In this document: positions 1 to 7,610 of the stretch, in pieces
How the letters are laid out: each line of letters begins with the position of its first letter
How positions within the stretch are numbered: position 1 is the stretch's first letter
Assembly: GCA_040772885.1 (NCBI GenBank)
Contig: JAXGXF010000007.1
Coordinates: 1 to 64,000 of the forward strand
Reading direction: 5' to 3'
Length of the DNA stretch: 64,000 nt
Source of the DNA: Pullichristensenella sp002068815
GTDB lineage: Bacteria; Bacillota; Clostridia; Christensenellales; Aristaeellaceae
Notes under the pieces: model-generated
What the model was told of the DNA's origin: nothing
The model's database searches: none
What the model saw: only the letters and a program-made list of their open reading frames with translations
Position numbers and translations under genes: made by a program

Positions 1-1040
1 TTCATCTTGACATTGTCGCTGCCGACCCAAATCCCGGTCGCCGGGATGACGTTCGTCACCAACACGCTGATCGTCTGCGCGGGAAGCCCGGCCGCCGTAA
101 CCGTGACGGTCGCCGAGCCCTTCGCGAGCGCCTCCAGCGTCACCTTCCGCGTGGTCTGGTCGACGTCCACGTCCACGATGGCGCCGGGGGCTACCGTCGC
201 GCTCAATGCGATCGAGGCGGGGTAATTAAAGTTGGTCGGCAATATGTCCGCGGAGATCACGCGCGTTTGGCCGACCGCCATTGTGGCCGACGTGCTGCTC
301 AATAAAAGCGACTCGGCCGGAATCTGCTTGCTCACGGTCACGGGCAACACGGCGGATTTGCCGTTGCCGGTGGTCGCGGTGATCGTCGCCGAGCCGGCCT
401 GATAGCCGGTCAGCGTGATGGTGCCCGACCTATCGTCCGAGCCGGCCGGAGTGACCTCCACAACAGCGGGATTGCTCGACGCAAACTGGACGCTGTCGTG
501 GTCGGGATCGACGTCCGACGGATACACGGCGTAATCGACCGACGCGATCTCCGAGACTTTGTTGTACGGAATGATGATCTCCGCAGCCGAGGGGGTGAAG
601 TTCACGCCCTCGGGGAGCACCGGCGGCGCGTTGACCGTGACGGAGACGGTGGCCGTGCGCACGATGCTGCCCTGCTGGGCCGTCACGGTGATCGTGTCGC
701 TTCCCACGCTGTTGGCAGTCAGGGTGAACTTGTTCGTGCCGCTGATCCGCTCCACGTGCACCGCGCCGGTGCTGCTGCCCGCGCTCAGCTGCGCCGCCAC
801 CGGCGACGGCGTCTCCGGGTCCAAGTCCTCGGGCTCGTACTCGAGGTCGGCGGTGATGGTGGCGGAGCCGCCCCCGAGCGTCAGCGTCACCGATCCGGGG
901 GTGGCGGAGACGCTTACCAGTTCGCCGGGAGCCGCAAACGCGGCCGGCATGGCCGTCAGGATCAGCATCACCGCGAGCGCAACGGATAGTCCCCTGCGCA
1001 AGAGGCGCCGAACGGGTTGGGTACGCATTGAGTTTGTCAT
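1..1040 (-). CDS. Secreted Big_2 (bacterial Ig-like) repeat protein, C-terminus cut by window edge
   Basis: The reverse strand stays open from an ATG at 1040 to the window edge, about 346 codons. GAGGAGGG lies just upstream of the ATG. Residues about 1-36 are a signal peptide: a basic start (MTNSMRTQPVRRLLRRG), a hydrophobic core, then AFA/APG. The rest is Ser/Thr/Val-rich beta-sandwich sequence with recurring Big_2 hallmarks such as 'SSNPAVVEV', 'GSATITAT' and 'TMAVGQTRVISADILP', in at least three successive units. Big_2 (invasin/intimin-like) domains are stalk modules of surface or adhesion proteins. No catalytic domain is visible in this part, and the C-terminus, which may carry a wall anchor or SLH domain, is outside the window. 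Family assignment is confident; the role is inferred. Confidence 0.85.
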   Translation of the reverse strand, partial: MTNSMRTQPVRRLLRRGLSVALAVMLILTAMPAAFAAPGELVSVSATPGSVTLTLGGGSATITADLEYEPEDLDPETPSPVAAQLSAGSSTGAVHVERISGTNKFTLTANSVGSDTITVTAQQGSIVRTATVSVTVNAPPVLPEGVNFTPSAAEIIIPYNKVSEIASVDYAVYPSDVDPDHDSVQFASSNPAVVEVTPAGSDDRSGTITLTGYQAGSATITATTGNGKSAVLPVTVSKQIPAESLLLSSTSATMAVGQTRVISADILPTNFNYPASIALSATVAPGAIVDVDVDQTTRKVTLEALAKGSATVTVTAAGLPAQTISVLVTNVIPATGIWVGSDNVKM

Positions 1041-1361
1041 ACTTTCCCTCCTCAAAACCCTGATTGGGCCGGTCCGCGGCTGCGTCCGCACGCCACAGAG
1101 CGCATAGACAGGCATAACGAATTATCTTCACACTCCATCTTACAGGACATATTGATGAAAGAAAATATCCATTGCACAATCGGCACGAGAAATTGCATGA
1201 TTGACAGGGACAAAAAACCGGGTGAAAAAAAGCGGTGCGGCAGGCTGCAAAATGGGCGAAAGAAGGGCGGAGAGAGGCGGATTTCTGTCGAAATTTGGCG
1301 GAAAATGCCGAGGGTCTCCGGAAACGGGACGCGCCTCCTGGGTCGAACGGGCGCGAAGCAT
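1041..1361. other. Intergenic region between divergent secreted-protein genes
   Basis: About 320 bases separate the start of the minus-strand Ig-like gene from the promoter of the plus-strand gene. The AT-rich stretch 1115-1210 probably carries the minus-strand promoter, with a GATAAT-like -10 on the minus strand at 1121-1126, but no convincing -35 was found. I see no RNA gene or credible small ORF here. Confidence 0.3.
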
Positions 1362-1390
1362 TTGCAAAGCGGGCGAAAATGTGCTACGAT
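1362..1390 (+). promoter_or_regulatory. SigA-type promoter for the gene at 1430
   Basis: TTGCAA at 1362-1367 and TACGAT at 1385-1390 are separated by 17 nt. The predicted transcription start lies about 30 nt before the ATG at 1430. Confidence 0.7.
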
Positions 1391-1429
1391 GGCACTGTCA
1401 TCCTGGCAAGCGCAAGGGGGGCTTTTCTA

Positions 1430-2311
1430 ATGAAACGATCGAGAGAGCGCGACCGGCATCGCGCGAGGCGGCGGCGCGGATTCAGGGCCGTCCGGACTGT
1501 GTTTTCGATCCTGCTCGCGGGCGTGCTCTGCGTGATGGCGGGGTACGTGTGGGGCGCGATCAAGGAGCGGGGCGCCGACGTCCCCGCGGCGGCCGGCATC
1601 GAAGCGACGGCCGCACCGACGGCCGCGCCTGCGCCGACGATTGCGCCCGCGCCGACGGCCGCGCAAACCGACCCCGTGAAGGTGGCGACAATGGCGACGG
1701 AACCCGTACCCGCGCCGGAGCCGTCGGAAGGGCCCGCGGCGCCCGTCGCCGAGTGGCCCGCGCGGCAGTTTCCCGATGTGCCCGTCTATCCCGGCGCCAT
1801 CGTCGAAACCGGCCTCGAGGGCGGCCGCGCCGAGATACTGCTGCCGCCGGGGGGCGACGCGGGGTTTGAGGACTATGCCGCGGCGCTCGTCGCGCGCGGC
1901 GCGTCCGTCCACCTGGACAGCGACCGCCTGACCGTTTTGAAGCTCGGCGACGTCGAAATCCAGCTCGTTCCGGACGAGGATTCGCCGTCGATTTTCCTCT
2001 GCGGCGAGGCGGCGATGGTCTGGGACGACCCCGGCGACGACGTGCTGCCTTTAAGCGGCAGGCTGGTCGAGCTGGAGGCCGGGGAGGACGGCATGGGCGC
2101 GGTGCTGACCTACCGCTGCGTCTCGCTTTCGGGGCTGATGGACTACCTCGACCTGCTCAGGCGCGAGGGCTGGACCTCGACCGACCCGGCGATTCCGGCG
2201 GACGGGGCGCTGTTCGCCGTCTATCGGCGGGGCGACCGGACCGTCACCGTCGACTACTACGCGAATTCCTCGAACTTCCAGATATTCCTGGGAACGCATA
2301 CCGTCCAATAA
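1430..2311 (+). CDS. Membrane-anchored protein of unknown function with Ala/Pro/Thr linker
   Basis: This 293-residue protein has a strongly basic N-terminus (MKRSRERDRHRARRRRG), one transmembrane segment at about residues 24-44, a low-complexity Ala/Pro/Thr linker at about 55-105 (APTAAPAPTIAPAPTAA), then an extracytoplasmic domain of about 180 residues rich in Asp/Glu. I do not recognise that domain. It starts 'FPDVPVYPGAIVE', which recalls small secreted Bacillota proteins in which 'vPlYPgA' precedes a compact alpha/beta domain. The ATG at 1430 was chosen over upstream in-frame codons because the promoter at 1362-1390 lies inside that upstream extension. The gene is monocistronic and ends at a strong hairpin. 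It is probably an envelope protein. Confidence 0.8.
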   Translation: MKRSRERDRHRARRRRGFRAVRTVFSILLAGVLCVMAGYVWGAIKERGADVPAAAGIEATAAPTAAPAPTIAPAPTAAQTDPVKVATMATEPVPAPEPSEGPAAPVAEWPARQFPDVPVYPGAIVETGLEGGRAEILLPPGGDAGFEDYAAALVARGASVHLDSDRLTVLKLGDVEIQLVPDEDSPSIFLCGEAAMVWDDPGDDVLPLSGRLVELEAGEDGMGAVLTYRCVSLSGLMDYLDLLRREGWTSTDPAIPADGALFAVYRRGDRTVTVDYYANSSNFQIFLGTHTVQ

Positions 2312-2323
2312 TCCATAAAAAAG

Positions 2324-2352
2324 GACAGCCGCCGCGAAAAACGGCGGCTGTC
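2324..2352. terminator. Bidirectional intrinsic terminator
   Basis: A perfect 11-bp stem, GACAGCCGCCG (2324-2334) with CGGCGGCTGTC (2342-2352), has an A-rich loop. On the minus strand it is followed by CTTTTTT, ideal for ending the citrate operon. On the plus strand it is followed by TTGTTGTT and serves the gene at 1430. Confidence 0.9.
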
Positions 2353-2417
2353 TTGTTGTTGAAAACCCCGGTTTTACGATAACCGACGTTGGTCTGTTAA
2401 TGCAGACTTCGGTCGGT

Positions 2418-3431
2418 TTATCGGTGTGTTTCGGCGAGTATCCGCTCGACCACCGCATCCGCGAACGCGCGCGTGCCCGAGTTGCCGCCCAGGTCGGCCG
2501 TCGTGCGGTCGCCCTTTTCGATGGTGGAGAGGACCGCGCCCTCGAGCCGCCGGGCGGCCGCCTGCTCGCCGAGCGAGCGCAGCATCAGCGCCGCGGAGAG
2601 CATCAGCGCCGCGGGATTGGCGGCGTCCAGCCCCGCGAGCTGCGGCGCGGAGCCGTGCACGGCCTCGAAGATCGCGCAGCTCTCGCCGATGTTCCCGCTG
2701 TAGGCGAGGCCGGGCCCGCCGACGAGCCCCGCGCAGAGGTCGGACACGATGTCGCCGTAGAGGTTCGGCATGACCATCACGTCGAACGCCGAGGGGGTCT
2801 GCACCAGCCGCATGCACGTCGCGTCGACGATCATGTCGTCGGCCTCGATGCCCGGATACTCGCGCGCGATCTCCTGAAACACGCGCAGGAACAGCCCGTC
2901 CGTGCACTTCATGATGTTCGCCTTGTGAACGCACGTTACCTTCCTGCGCCCGTTTTCGGCCGCGTAGTCGAACGCGTAGCGGACGATTCGCTCGCTGCCC
3001 TTCCGGGTGATGATCTTGATGCTCTCCGCGGCGACGTCGCCGATCATGTGCTCGACGCCGGCGTACAAATCCTCCGTGTTTTCTCGGACGACCACGAGAT
3101 CGACGCCCGGAAACGGCGTGGCGACGCCGGGGATGTTGCGCGAGGGGCGGACGTTCGCGTAGAGGTCGAGGTCCTTGCGCATGACGACGTTGACGCTGCG
3201 GAAGCCCTTGCCGATCGGCGTCGTGATCGGGCCCTTGAGCGCGACGCCGTAGGTGCGGATCGCCTCGACCGTCTCCGGCGGCAGCGGCGTTCCGTGCTTT
3301 TCAATCTGCGCCGCGCCCGCCTCGAACGCGTGCCAGCGGATGTCGACGCCCGTCGCGTCGACCGCGCGCCGCGCGGCCTCCGCGATCTCCGGCCCGATGC
3401 CGTCGCCCGGGATCAGCACGATGTCCTTCAT
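2418..3431 (-). CDS. NAD-type isocitrate dehydrogenase (isocitrate/isopropylmalate dehydrogenase family)
   Basis: This 337-residue enzyme converts isocitrate to 2-oxoglutarate and CO2. It has the family start 'GDGIGPEI' (residues 10-17), the substrate-binding segment 'SVNVVMRKDLDLYANVRP' (79-96) with its conserved Ser and Arg residues, 'VVVRENTEDLYAGVEH', and the metal-binding 'YGDIVSDLCAG'. The short length and the 'RENTEDLYAG' form fit homomeric NAD-IDH (IDH3-like) better than LeuB, and so does the position after aconitase. The cofactor is inferred from family resemblance. The ATG at 3431 overlaps the aconitase stop by 4 nt (ATGA), which implies translational coupling. It is the third gene of the operon that starts at 6707 and ends at the 2324-2352 terminator. 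Confidence 0.92.
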   Translation of the reverse strand: MKDIVLIPGDGIGPEIAEAARRAVDATGVDIRWHAFEAGAAQIEKHGTPLPPETVEAIRTYGVALKGPITTPIGKGFRSVNVVMRKDLDLYANVRPSRNIPGVATPFPGVDLVVVRENTEDLYAGVEHMIGDVAAESIKIITRKGSERIVRYAFDYAAENGRRKVTCVHKANIMKCTDGLFLRVFQEIAREYPGIEADDMIVDATCMRLVQTPSAFDVMVMPNLYGDIVSDLCAGLVGGPGLAYSGNIGESCAIFEAVHGSAPQLAGLDAANPAALMLSAALMLRSLGEQAAARRLEGAVLSTIEKGDRTTADLGGNSGTRAFADAVVERILAETHR

Positions 3432-5338
3432 TGCGCGGCCCCCCTCGTGAAGTTGATCAGCCCGCCCGCGAGCAGCAAATCGCGCTGTCGCTCGGAGATT
3501 TGCAAAGACACCCGGACGGCCCTTCCGTCCACGTCGAGCGCGATCTCCCCGGTCTCGACCGCCCGCGAAACCTGCGCGCGCGCGTCGCGAATCAGAATTG
3601 CGGCGCCCTCCGGAATCTCCTCGTCGCTCGTCATCGGCAAGATGCCGTTGTTGATCAGGTTCGCGGCGTGTATGCGCGCGAACGACTTCGCGATTACGCC
3701 CTTGACGCCCAGGTACAAGGGCGCGAGCGCCGCGTGCTCGCGGGAGGAGCCCTGCCCGTAGTTCGCGCCCGCCGCGATGAACCCGCCGCCCGCGCGCTTC
3801 GCCTTCGCCGGGAACTCCGGGTCCGACGGCGTCAGGCAGAACTCCGAGAGGTAGGGGATGTTCGACCGGAACGGCAGCAGCTTCGCGTTCGAGGGCATGA
3901 TGTGGTCGGTCGTGATGTTGTCGCCGAGCCGCGCGAGCACGATTCCGGACACGGTGTCCGGCAGCGCGGAATTCGTCGGGAACGGCTTGATGTTCGGGCC
4001 GCGCACGACCTCGACCTCGCCCCCGTCCGGCGCCGGGGGCACGATCATGTTGTCGTTGATCAAAAATCGCTCGACGGATACATTCTCCACCGCGACGCCG
4101 GAGGCCGTCGGGTCGACCAAGTATCCCGCAAGCGCGGAGACCGCCGCGGTCTCGGGGCTGACGAGGTAGACGCTCGCGGACTTCGTGCCGCTGCGGCCGG
4201 GGAAGTTGCGGTTGAACGTCCGAAGCGACACCGCGTCCGTCGCCGGGGCCTGGCCCATGCCGATGCAGGGCCCGCACGCGGACTCGAGTATCCGCGCGCC
4301 GGCCGCGATCATTGTCGCGAGCGCGCCGTTTTTCGCGAGCATCGCGAGCACCTGCCGCGAGCCGGGCGCGATGACGAGGCTGACGCCCTCGCGGACGGTC
4401 TTGCCCTCGAGGATCGCGGCGACCTTCATCATGTCCGCGAACGAGGAGTTCGTGCAGCTGCCGATCGCAACCTGATCGACCTTGAGCCCCGCGAGCGCCG
4501 ACACCGTTTCCACATTGTCCGGGCTGTGCGGCTTCGCGGCCAAGGGCGAAAGCAGCGAGAGGTCGATCTCGATCTCCTCGTCGTACTTCGCGTCCGGGTC
4601 GGGCGCGAGGAATTTGAAGTCCGAGAGCCTGCCCTGCGCGCGGAAGAACCGCTCGGTCACCTCGTCGGACGGGAACACCGAGGTTGTCGCGCCGAGCTCC
4701 GCGCCCATGTTCGCGATCGTCGCGCGCTCGGGCACGGTCAGCGTCGAGACGCCCGGACCGGTATATTCCATGACCTTGCCGACGCCGCCCTTGACGGTGA
4801 GCCTGCGGAGCACCTCGAGGATCGCGTCCTTCGCCGAGACCATCGGCCGGAGCGACCCGACGAGGTTCACTTTGCACACCCTCGGCATCCTGAGGTAGTA
4901 CTCCCCGCCGCCCATCGCGACCGCGACGTCGAGCCCGCCCGCGCCGATCGCGAACATGCCGACGCCGCCCGCGGTCGGCGTGTGGCTGTCGGAGCCGAGC
5001 AGCGTCTCGCCGGGCACCGAGAACCGCTCGAGATTCACCTGATGGCAGATGCCGTTGCCCGGGCGCGAGAGCCACACGCCGTATTTCGCCGCGACGGTCC
5101 GGAGGTAGCGGTGGTCGTCGGCGTTTTCGAAGCTCTCCTGGAGCATGTTGTGGTCGATGTAGGCGACGCTTCGCTTCGTGCGGACGCGCGGGATGCCCAG
5201 CGCCTCGAACTGGAGGTAGGCCATCGTGCCCGTCGAGTCCTGCGTGAGCGTCTGATCGATCCGGATTGCGATCTGCTCGCCGGCGATCATCTCCCCCGAT
5301 ACGAGGTGCGCGGCGATCAGCTTTTCTGTAAGGTTCAT
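3428..5338 (-). CDS. Aconitate hydratase
   Basis: This 636-residue aconitase interconverts citrate and isocitrate. The three [4Fe-4S] ligands are visible: Cys295 in 'GSCTNSS' and Cys355/Cys358 in 'ACGPCIG'. Other family hallmarks are 'GSDSHTPTAGG' (115-125), 'AIGAGGLDVAVAMGGG' (130-145) and 'GANYGQGSSREHAA' in the C-terminal swivel domain. Its length matches the short bacterial aconitase form of about 640 residues rather than the 890-residue AcnA. The start lies 7 nt after the Re-citrate synthase stop, and the stop overlaps the IDH start. Place in the pathway: citrate from the upstream enzyme goes to isocitrate and on to 2-oxoglutarate. Confidence 0.95.
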   Translation of the reverse strand: MNLTEKLIAAHLVSGEMIAGEQIAIRIDQTLTQDSTGTMAYLQFEALGIPRVRTKRSVAYIDHNMLQESFENADDHRYLRTVAAKYGVWLSRPGNGICHQVNLERFSVPGETLLGSDSHTPTAGGVGMFAIGAGGLDVAVAMGGGEYYLRMPRVCKVNLVGSLRPMVSAKDAILEVLRRLTVKGGVGKVMEYTGPGVSTLTVPERATIANMGAELGATTSVFPSDEVTERFFRAQGRLSDFKFLAPDPDAKYDEEIEIDLSLLSPLAAKPHSPDNVETVSALAGLKVDQVAIGSCTNSSFADMMKVAAILEGKTVREGVSLVIAPGSRQVLAMLAKNGALATMIAAGARILESACGPCIGMGQAPATDAVSLRTFNRNFPGRSGTKSASVYLVSPETAAVSALAGYLVDPTASGVAVENVSVERFLINDNMIVPPAPDGGEVEVVRGPNIKPFPTNSALPDTVSGIVLARLGDNITTDHIMPSNAKLLPFRSNIPYLSEFCLTPSDPEFPAKAKRAGGGFIAAGANYGQGSSREHAALAPLYLGVKGVIAKSFARIHAANLINNGILPMTSDEEIPEGAAILIRDARAQVSRAVETGEIALDVDGRAVRVSLQISERQRDLLLAGGLINFTRGAAQ

Positions 5339-5345
5339 ATCGCTC

Positions 5346-6707
5346 TTACCCCTGCTTCCAAATTCCGAGCGCCTCGCCGACCGCGCAGAGCTCGTCGTTT
5401 CCGATCGCCGTCTGCCGCCCGGCGGCGTACTGCTCGTCGACCCAATTCTTGAGCTTTGCGACGCGCTCGTCCTTTTTGTCGATCTTCTCGCCCTGAAGCT
5501 GCGCGGAGAGCCAGACGGCGATGCCCGCGGTGCCGGAGGTGTTCGAGATCGCGACCATCGGCGGCCGGTTCAAAATCTTCGCGGTGTCGAAGATGTTGTA
5601 GATTTCCTCGTCCTTGAGCAGCCCGTCCGCGTGGATGCCCGCGCGCGTGACGTTGAAGTCGCGCCCGACGAACGGCGTCTTGTCCGGGATGCGGTAGCCG
5701 AGCTCGCGCTCGAAGTACTTCGCGATGTCGTCGATCGCGGTCGTGTCCATGCCGTCGAGCGTGCCGCGCAGCTGCGCGTACTCGATGACCATCGCCTCGA
5801 GCGGCGTGTTGCCCGTGCGCTCGCCGACGCCGAGCAGCGCGCAGTTCACCGCGGACGCGCCGTAGAGCCACGCGAACGTGGAGTTCGTGACCGCCTTGTA
5901 GAAGTCGTTGTGGCCGTGCCACTCGAGCAGCTCCGACGGGAAGCCGCCGTAGACGTTCAGGCCGTAGATGATGCCGGAGACGCTTCGGGGCATCGAGGCT
6001 CCCGGATAGGGCACGCCGTAGCCCATCGTGTCGCAGGCGCGAATCTTGATCGGCGTCCCGACCCTCTCCATCAGCAAGGAGAGCTGGTAGGCGAACGGCA
6101 CGACGAAGCCGTAGAAGTCCGCGCGCGTGATGTCCTCCAGGTGGCAGCGGGGGTTGATGCCCGCGTCGAGCGCGTCCTTGACGATGCCCAGGTACTGGTC
6201 CATCGCCTGCTTGCGCGTCAGCTTGAGCTTTCGGAAGATGTGGTAGTCGGAGCAGGACACGAGTATGCCGCACTCGCGCATCTTCATGTCGTTGGCGAGC
6301 TTGAAGTCCTGCTTCGTCGCGCGAATCCAGCCGGTGATCTCGGGGAAGTCGTAGCCCAACTCCCGGCAGAGCTCGATCGCCCGGCGGTCGCTCTCGGAAT
6401 AGAGGAAGAACTCGCACTGGCGGACGATGCCCTTCGGCCCGCCGAGCCTGTGCAAGAGCTTATAGAGGTCGCGGATCTGCTCCGGCGAATAGGGGGTGTA
6501 GCCCTGCTGCCCGTCGCGGAACGTCGTGTCCGTGATCCAGATGTTGTCCGGCGGGTTCATCGGCGTCAGGCGCTGGTTGAACGTGCACTTGGGGATTTCC
6601 CCATAGGAGAACATGTCCCGATAGAGCTGCGGCTCCTCGACGTCCTGCAGCTGATATTTGTACTCGCGCTCCATGAGAAGGTTCCGCTTTTTGTTGTATT
6701 CGATCAT
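5346..6707 (-). CDS. Citrate (Re)-synthase, homocitrate/isopropylmalate synthase-like
   Basis: This 453-residue TIM-barrel protein belongs to the DRE-metallolyase (HMGL-like) family. Visible motifs are 'DTTFRDGQQGY' (60-70), which starts the barrel and carries a metal and proton-abstraction site, and 'HGHNDFY' (264-270), which supplies metal-binding histidines. 'GVGERTGNTPLEAM' follows, as in isopropylmalate synthases. The C-terminal part matches the Re-citrate synthase characterised in Clostridium kluyveri rather than a LeuA with a regulatory domain. Adjacent aconitase and IDH genes make citrate synthesis (oxaloacetate plus acetyl-CoA) the best assignment, and no classical Si-type citrate synthase is present in the window. 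GGGAGG precedes the ATG, and a near-consensus promoter lies at 6737-6766. Homologues are often mis-annotated in databases. Confidence 0.85.
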   Translation of the reverse strand: MIEYNKKRNLLMEREYKYQLQDVEEPQLYRDMFSYGEIPKCTFNQRLTPMNPPDNIWITDTTFRDGQQGYTPYSPEQIRDLYKLLHRLGGPKGIVRQCEFFLYSESDRRAIELCRELGYDFPEITGWIRATKQDFKLANDMKMRECGILVSCSDYHIFRKLKLTRKQAMDQYLGIVKDALDAGINPRCHLEDITRADFYGFVVPFAYQLSLLMERVGTPIKIRACDTMGYGVPYPGASMPRSVSGIIYGLNVYGGFPSELLEWHGHNDFYKAVTNSTFAWLYGASAVNCALLGVGERTGNTPLEAMVIEYAQLRGTLDGMDTTAIDDIAKYFERELGYRIPDKTPFVGRDFNVTRAGIHADGLLKDEEIYNIFDTAKILNRPPMVAISNTSGTAGIAVWLSAQLQGEKIDKKDERVAKLKNWVDEQYAAGRQTAIGNDELCAVGEALGIWKQG

Positions 6708-6736
6708 TTTGGCAACCTCCCGCAGTTATTTCGGCT

Positions 6737-6766
6737 ATCATACACCGAAGAACTCGGCAATGTCAA
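6737..6766 (-). promoter_or_regulatory. SigA-type promoter of the citrate operon
   Basis: On the minus strand TTGACA (6766-6761) and TATGAT (6742-6737) are spaced 18 nt apart, about 30 nt upstream of the ATG at 6707. Confidence 0.85.
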
Positions 6767-7100
6767 GGCTCAAACCCCGAAAAACCGCATTAAGAATTGG
6801 CTGATTTTGCAAAATAACCTAAAATCAACGTTGACAGAGAGGTTTTTGAAAGATTTGCGTTTTTTGCTTGCAGTTTTTGAGAGGGTTGGAGAGGGGTCGG
6901 CGGGAGGACGGCCGAAGCGCCGCGGCAGGGCGGCCCCGCCTTCGGATCGTATGCGTTCTTTCAACCGGCCGCGGCGGATGCGCGGGCCGGGCACACGATC
7001 GCGGACAATGGAAATCGGGAACCCTGCGCGGACTTCACTGCGCGGGGTTCCCGATCCGTCCCGGATGGATTTTTCCGCGCGGTTCCGCGAATGCTCTTGA
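6767..7100. other. Intergenic region upstream of the citrate operon
   Basis: This stretch lies between the citrate promoter and the 3' end of the HxlR gene. Apart from the hairpin at 7014-7055 it holds nothing I can identify. A 74-codon minus-strand frame spanning most of it has no ribosome binding site and looks non-coding. Confidence 0.4.
7014..7055 (-). terminator. Long hairpin downstream of the HxlR regulator, probable terminator
   Basis: A 16-bp stem, ATCGGGAACCCTGCGC (7014-7029) with GCGCGGGGTTCCCGAT (7040-7055), has one G-T pair and a 10-nt loop, 46 nt after the hxlR-like stop codon. The U-tract on the minus strand is weak (TTCCATTG), so termination efficiency is uncertain. Confidence 0.55.
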
Positions 7101-7469
7101 TCAGGCGTCCACGTCGTCGAGCGTCATCGAGCAGCAGGGCTTCTGGCCCTGATCCTTCATATAGCGGATGCCCCACTCGTACATCGCGACCAGTATCGGC
7201 TGGAGGCTCTTCCCCAGCTCGGTCAGCCGGTACTCGACCTTCGGCGGCACGACCGGGTAGACCGTGCGCGAGAGCAGGCCATCGCCCTCCAATTCCCGGA
7301 GCTGCTGCGTCAGCATCTTCGGCGTCGCCTGCGGGATGATCCTCTGTATCTCCCCGTGGCGCATCGCGCCCTTGATCAGGTGCCAGAGGATCAGCGCCTT
7401 GTACTTGCCGCCGATCAGGTGCAGTGTCGATCCGACGGGGCAGCCCGTTCCCGGGCAATCTTCACTCAT
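7101..7469 (-). CDS. HxlR-family winged-helix transcriptional regulator
   Basis: This 122-residue regulator fits the HxlR family: 'CPVGSTLHLIGGKYKALILWHL', then 'GEIQRIIPQATPKMLTQQLRELEGDGLLSR' (recognition helix and wing) and 'VEYRLTELGKSL'. The N-terminus carries Cys5 and Cys10, and the C-terminus has a Cys-Cys pair ('KPCCSM'). HxlR proteins such as YodB, CatR and HypR sense redox or electrophile stress through such cysteines; sensing here is inference. AGGAGG lies 8 nt before the ATG. The gene is divergent from the copper-type P-ATPase, and two palindromes fill the shared region, which suggests it represses itself and the ATPase. Confidence 0.88.
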   Translation of the reverse strand: MSEDCPGTGCPVGSTLHLIGGKYKALILWHLIKGAMRHGEIQRIIPQATPKMLTQQLRELEGDGLLSRTVYPVVPPKVEYRLTELGKSLQPILVAMYEWGIRYMKDQGQKPCCSMTLDDVDA

Positions 7470-7487
7470 TGCCGGGCCCTCCTTTCC

Positions 7488-7509
7488 ATACTATCCTTTA
7501 GGGTAGTAT
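7488..7509. promoter_or_regulatory. Candidate HxlR operator 1
   Basis: The near-perfect inverted repeat ATACTATCC (7488-7496), TTTA, GGGTAGTAT (7501-7509) has one mismatched pair. It lies just upstream of the HxlR ribosome binding site, in the divergent promoter region. TACT/AGTA half-sites resemble those described for YodB/CatR-type HxlR regulators. Confidence 0.55.
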
Positions 7510-7529
7510 CGCACTATATTGTGCGTACT
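7505..7529. promoter_or_regulatory. Candidate operator 2 overlapping the P-ATPase -35
   Basis: AGTATCGCAC (7505-7514), a 6-nt spacer, then GTGCGTACT (7521-7529) form an inverted repeat broken by a single extra base. It shares AGTAT with operator 1 and runs up to the -35 of the P-ATPase promoter, so a bound protein would block that promoter. Confidence 0.5.
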
Positions 7530-7556
7530 TGTTTTTCCGTCCGATACGATTATAAT
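7529..7556 (+). promoter_or_regulatory. Promoter of the CopA-type P-ATPase gene
   Basis: TTGTTT (7529-7534) and TATAAT (7551-7556) are spaced 16 nt apart. Transcription would begin about 7563, which argues for the ATG at 7611 rather than the in-frame ATG at 7563. Confidence 0.7.
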
Positions 7557-7610
7557 AATAGCATGGCGACCGAAAATCGTCAAGCGAAAAAAGAACGGGG
7601 TGTTCTCGAG

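Noticed and set aside
1152..1869. Overlapping plus-strand frames before the gene at 1430
   Set aside because: They precede or contain the promoter at 1362-1390 and disagree in frame with the signal-anchor protein.
3431..5452. 673-codon plus-strand frame opposite aconitase
   Set aside because: Antisense shadow; the minus strand carries an unmistakable aconitase with all cluster cysteines.
6770..6994. 74-codon minus-strand frame upstream of the citrate operon
   Set aside because: No ribosome binding site, unusual composition, and it ends right at the -35 of the citrate promoter.
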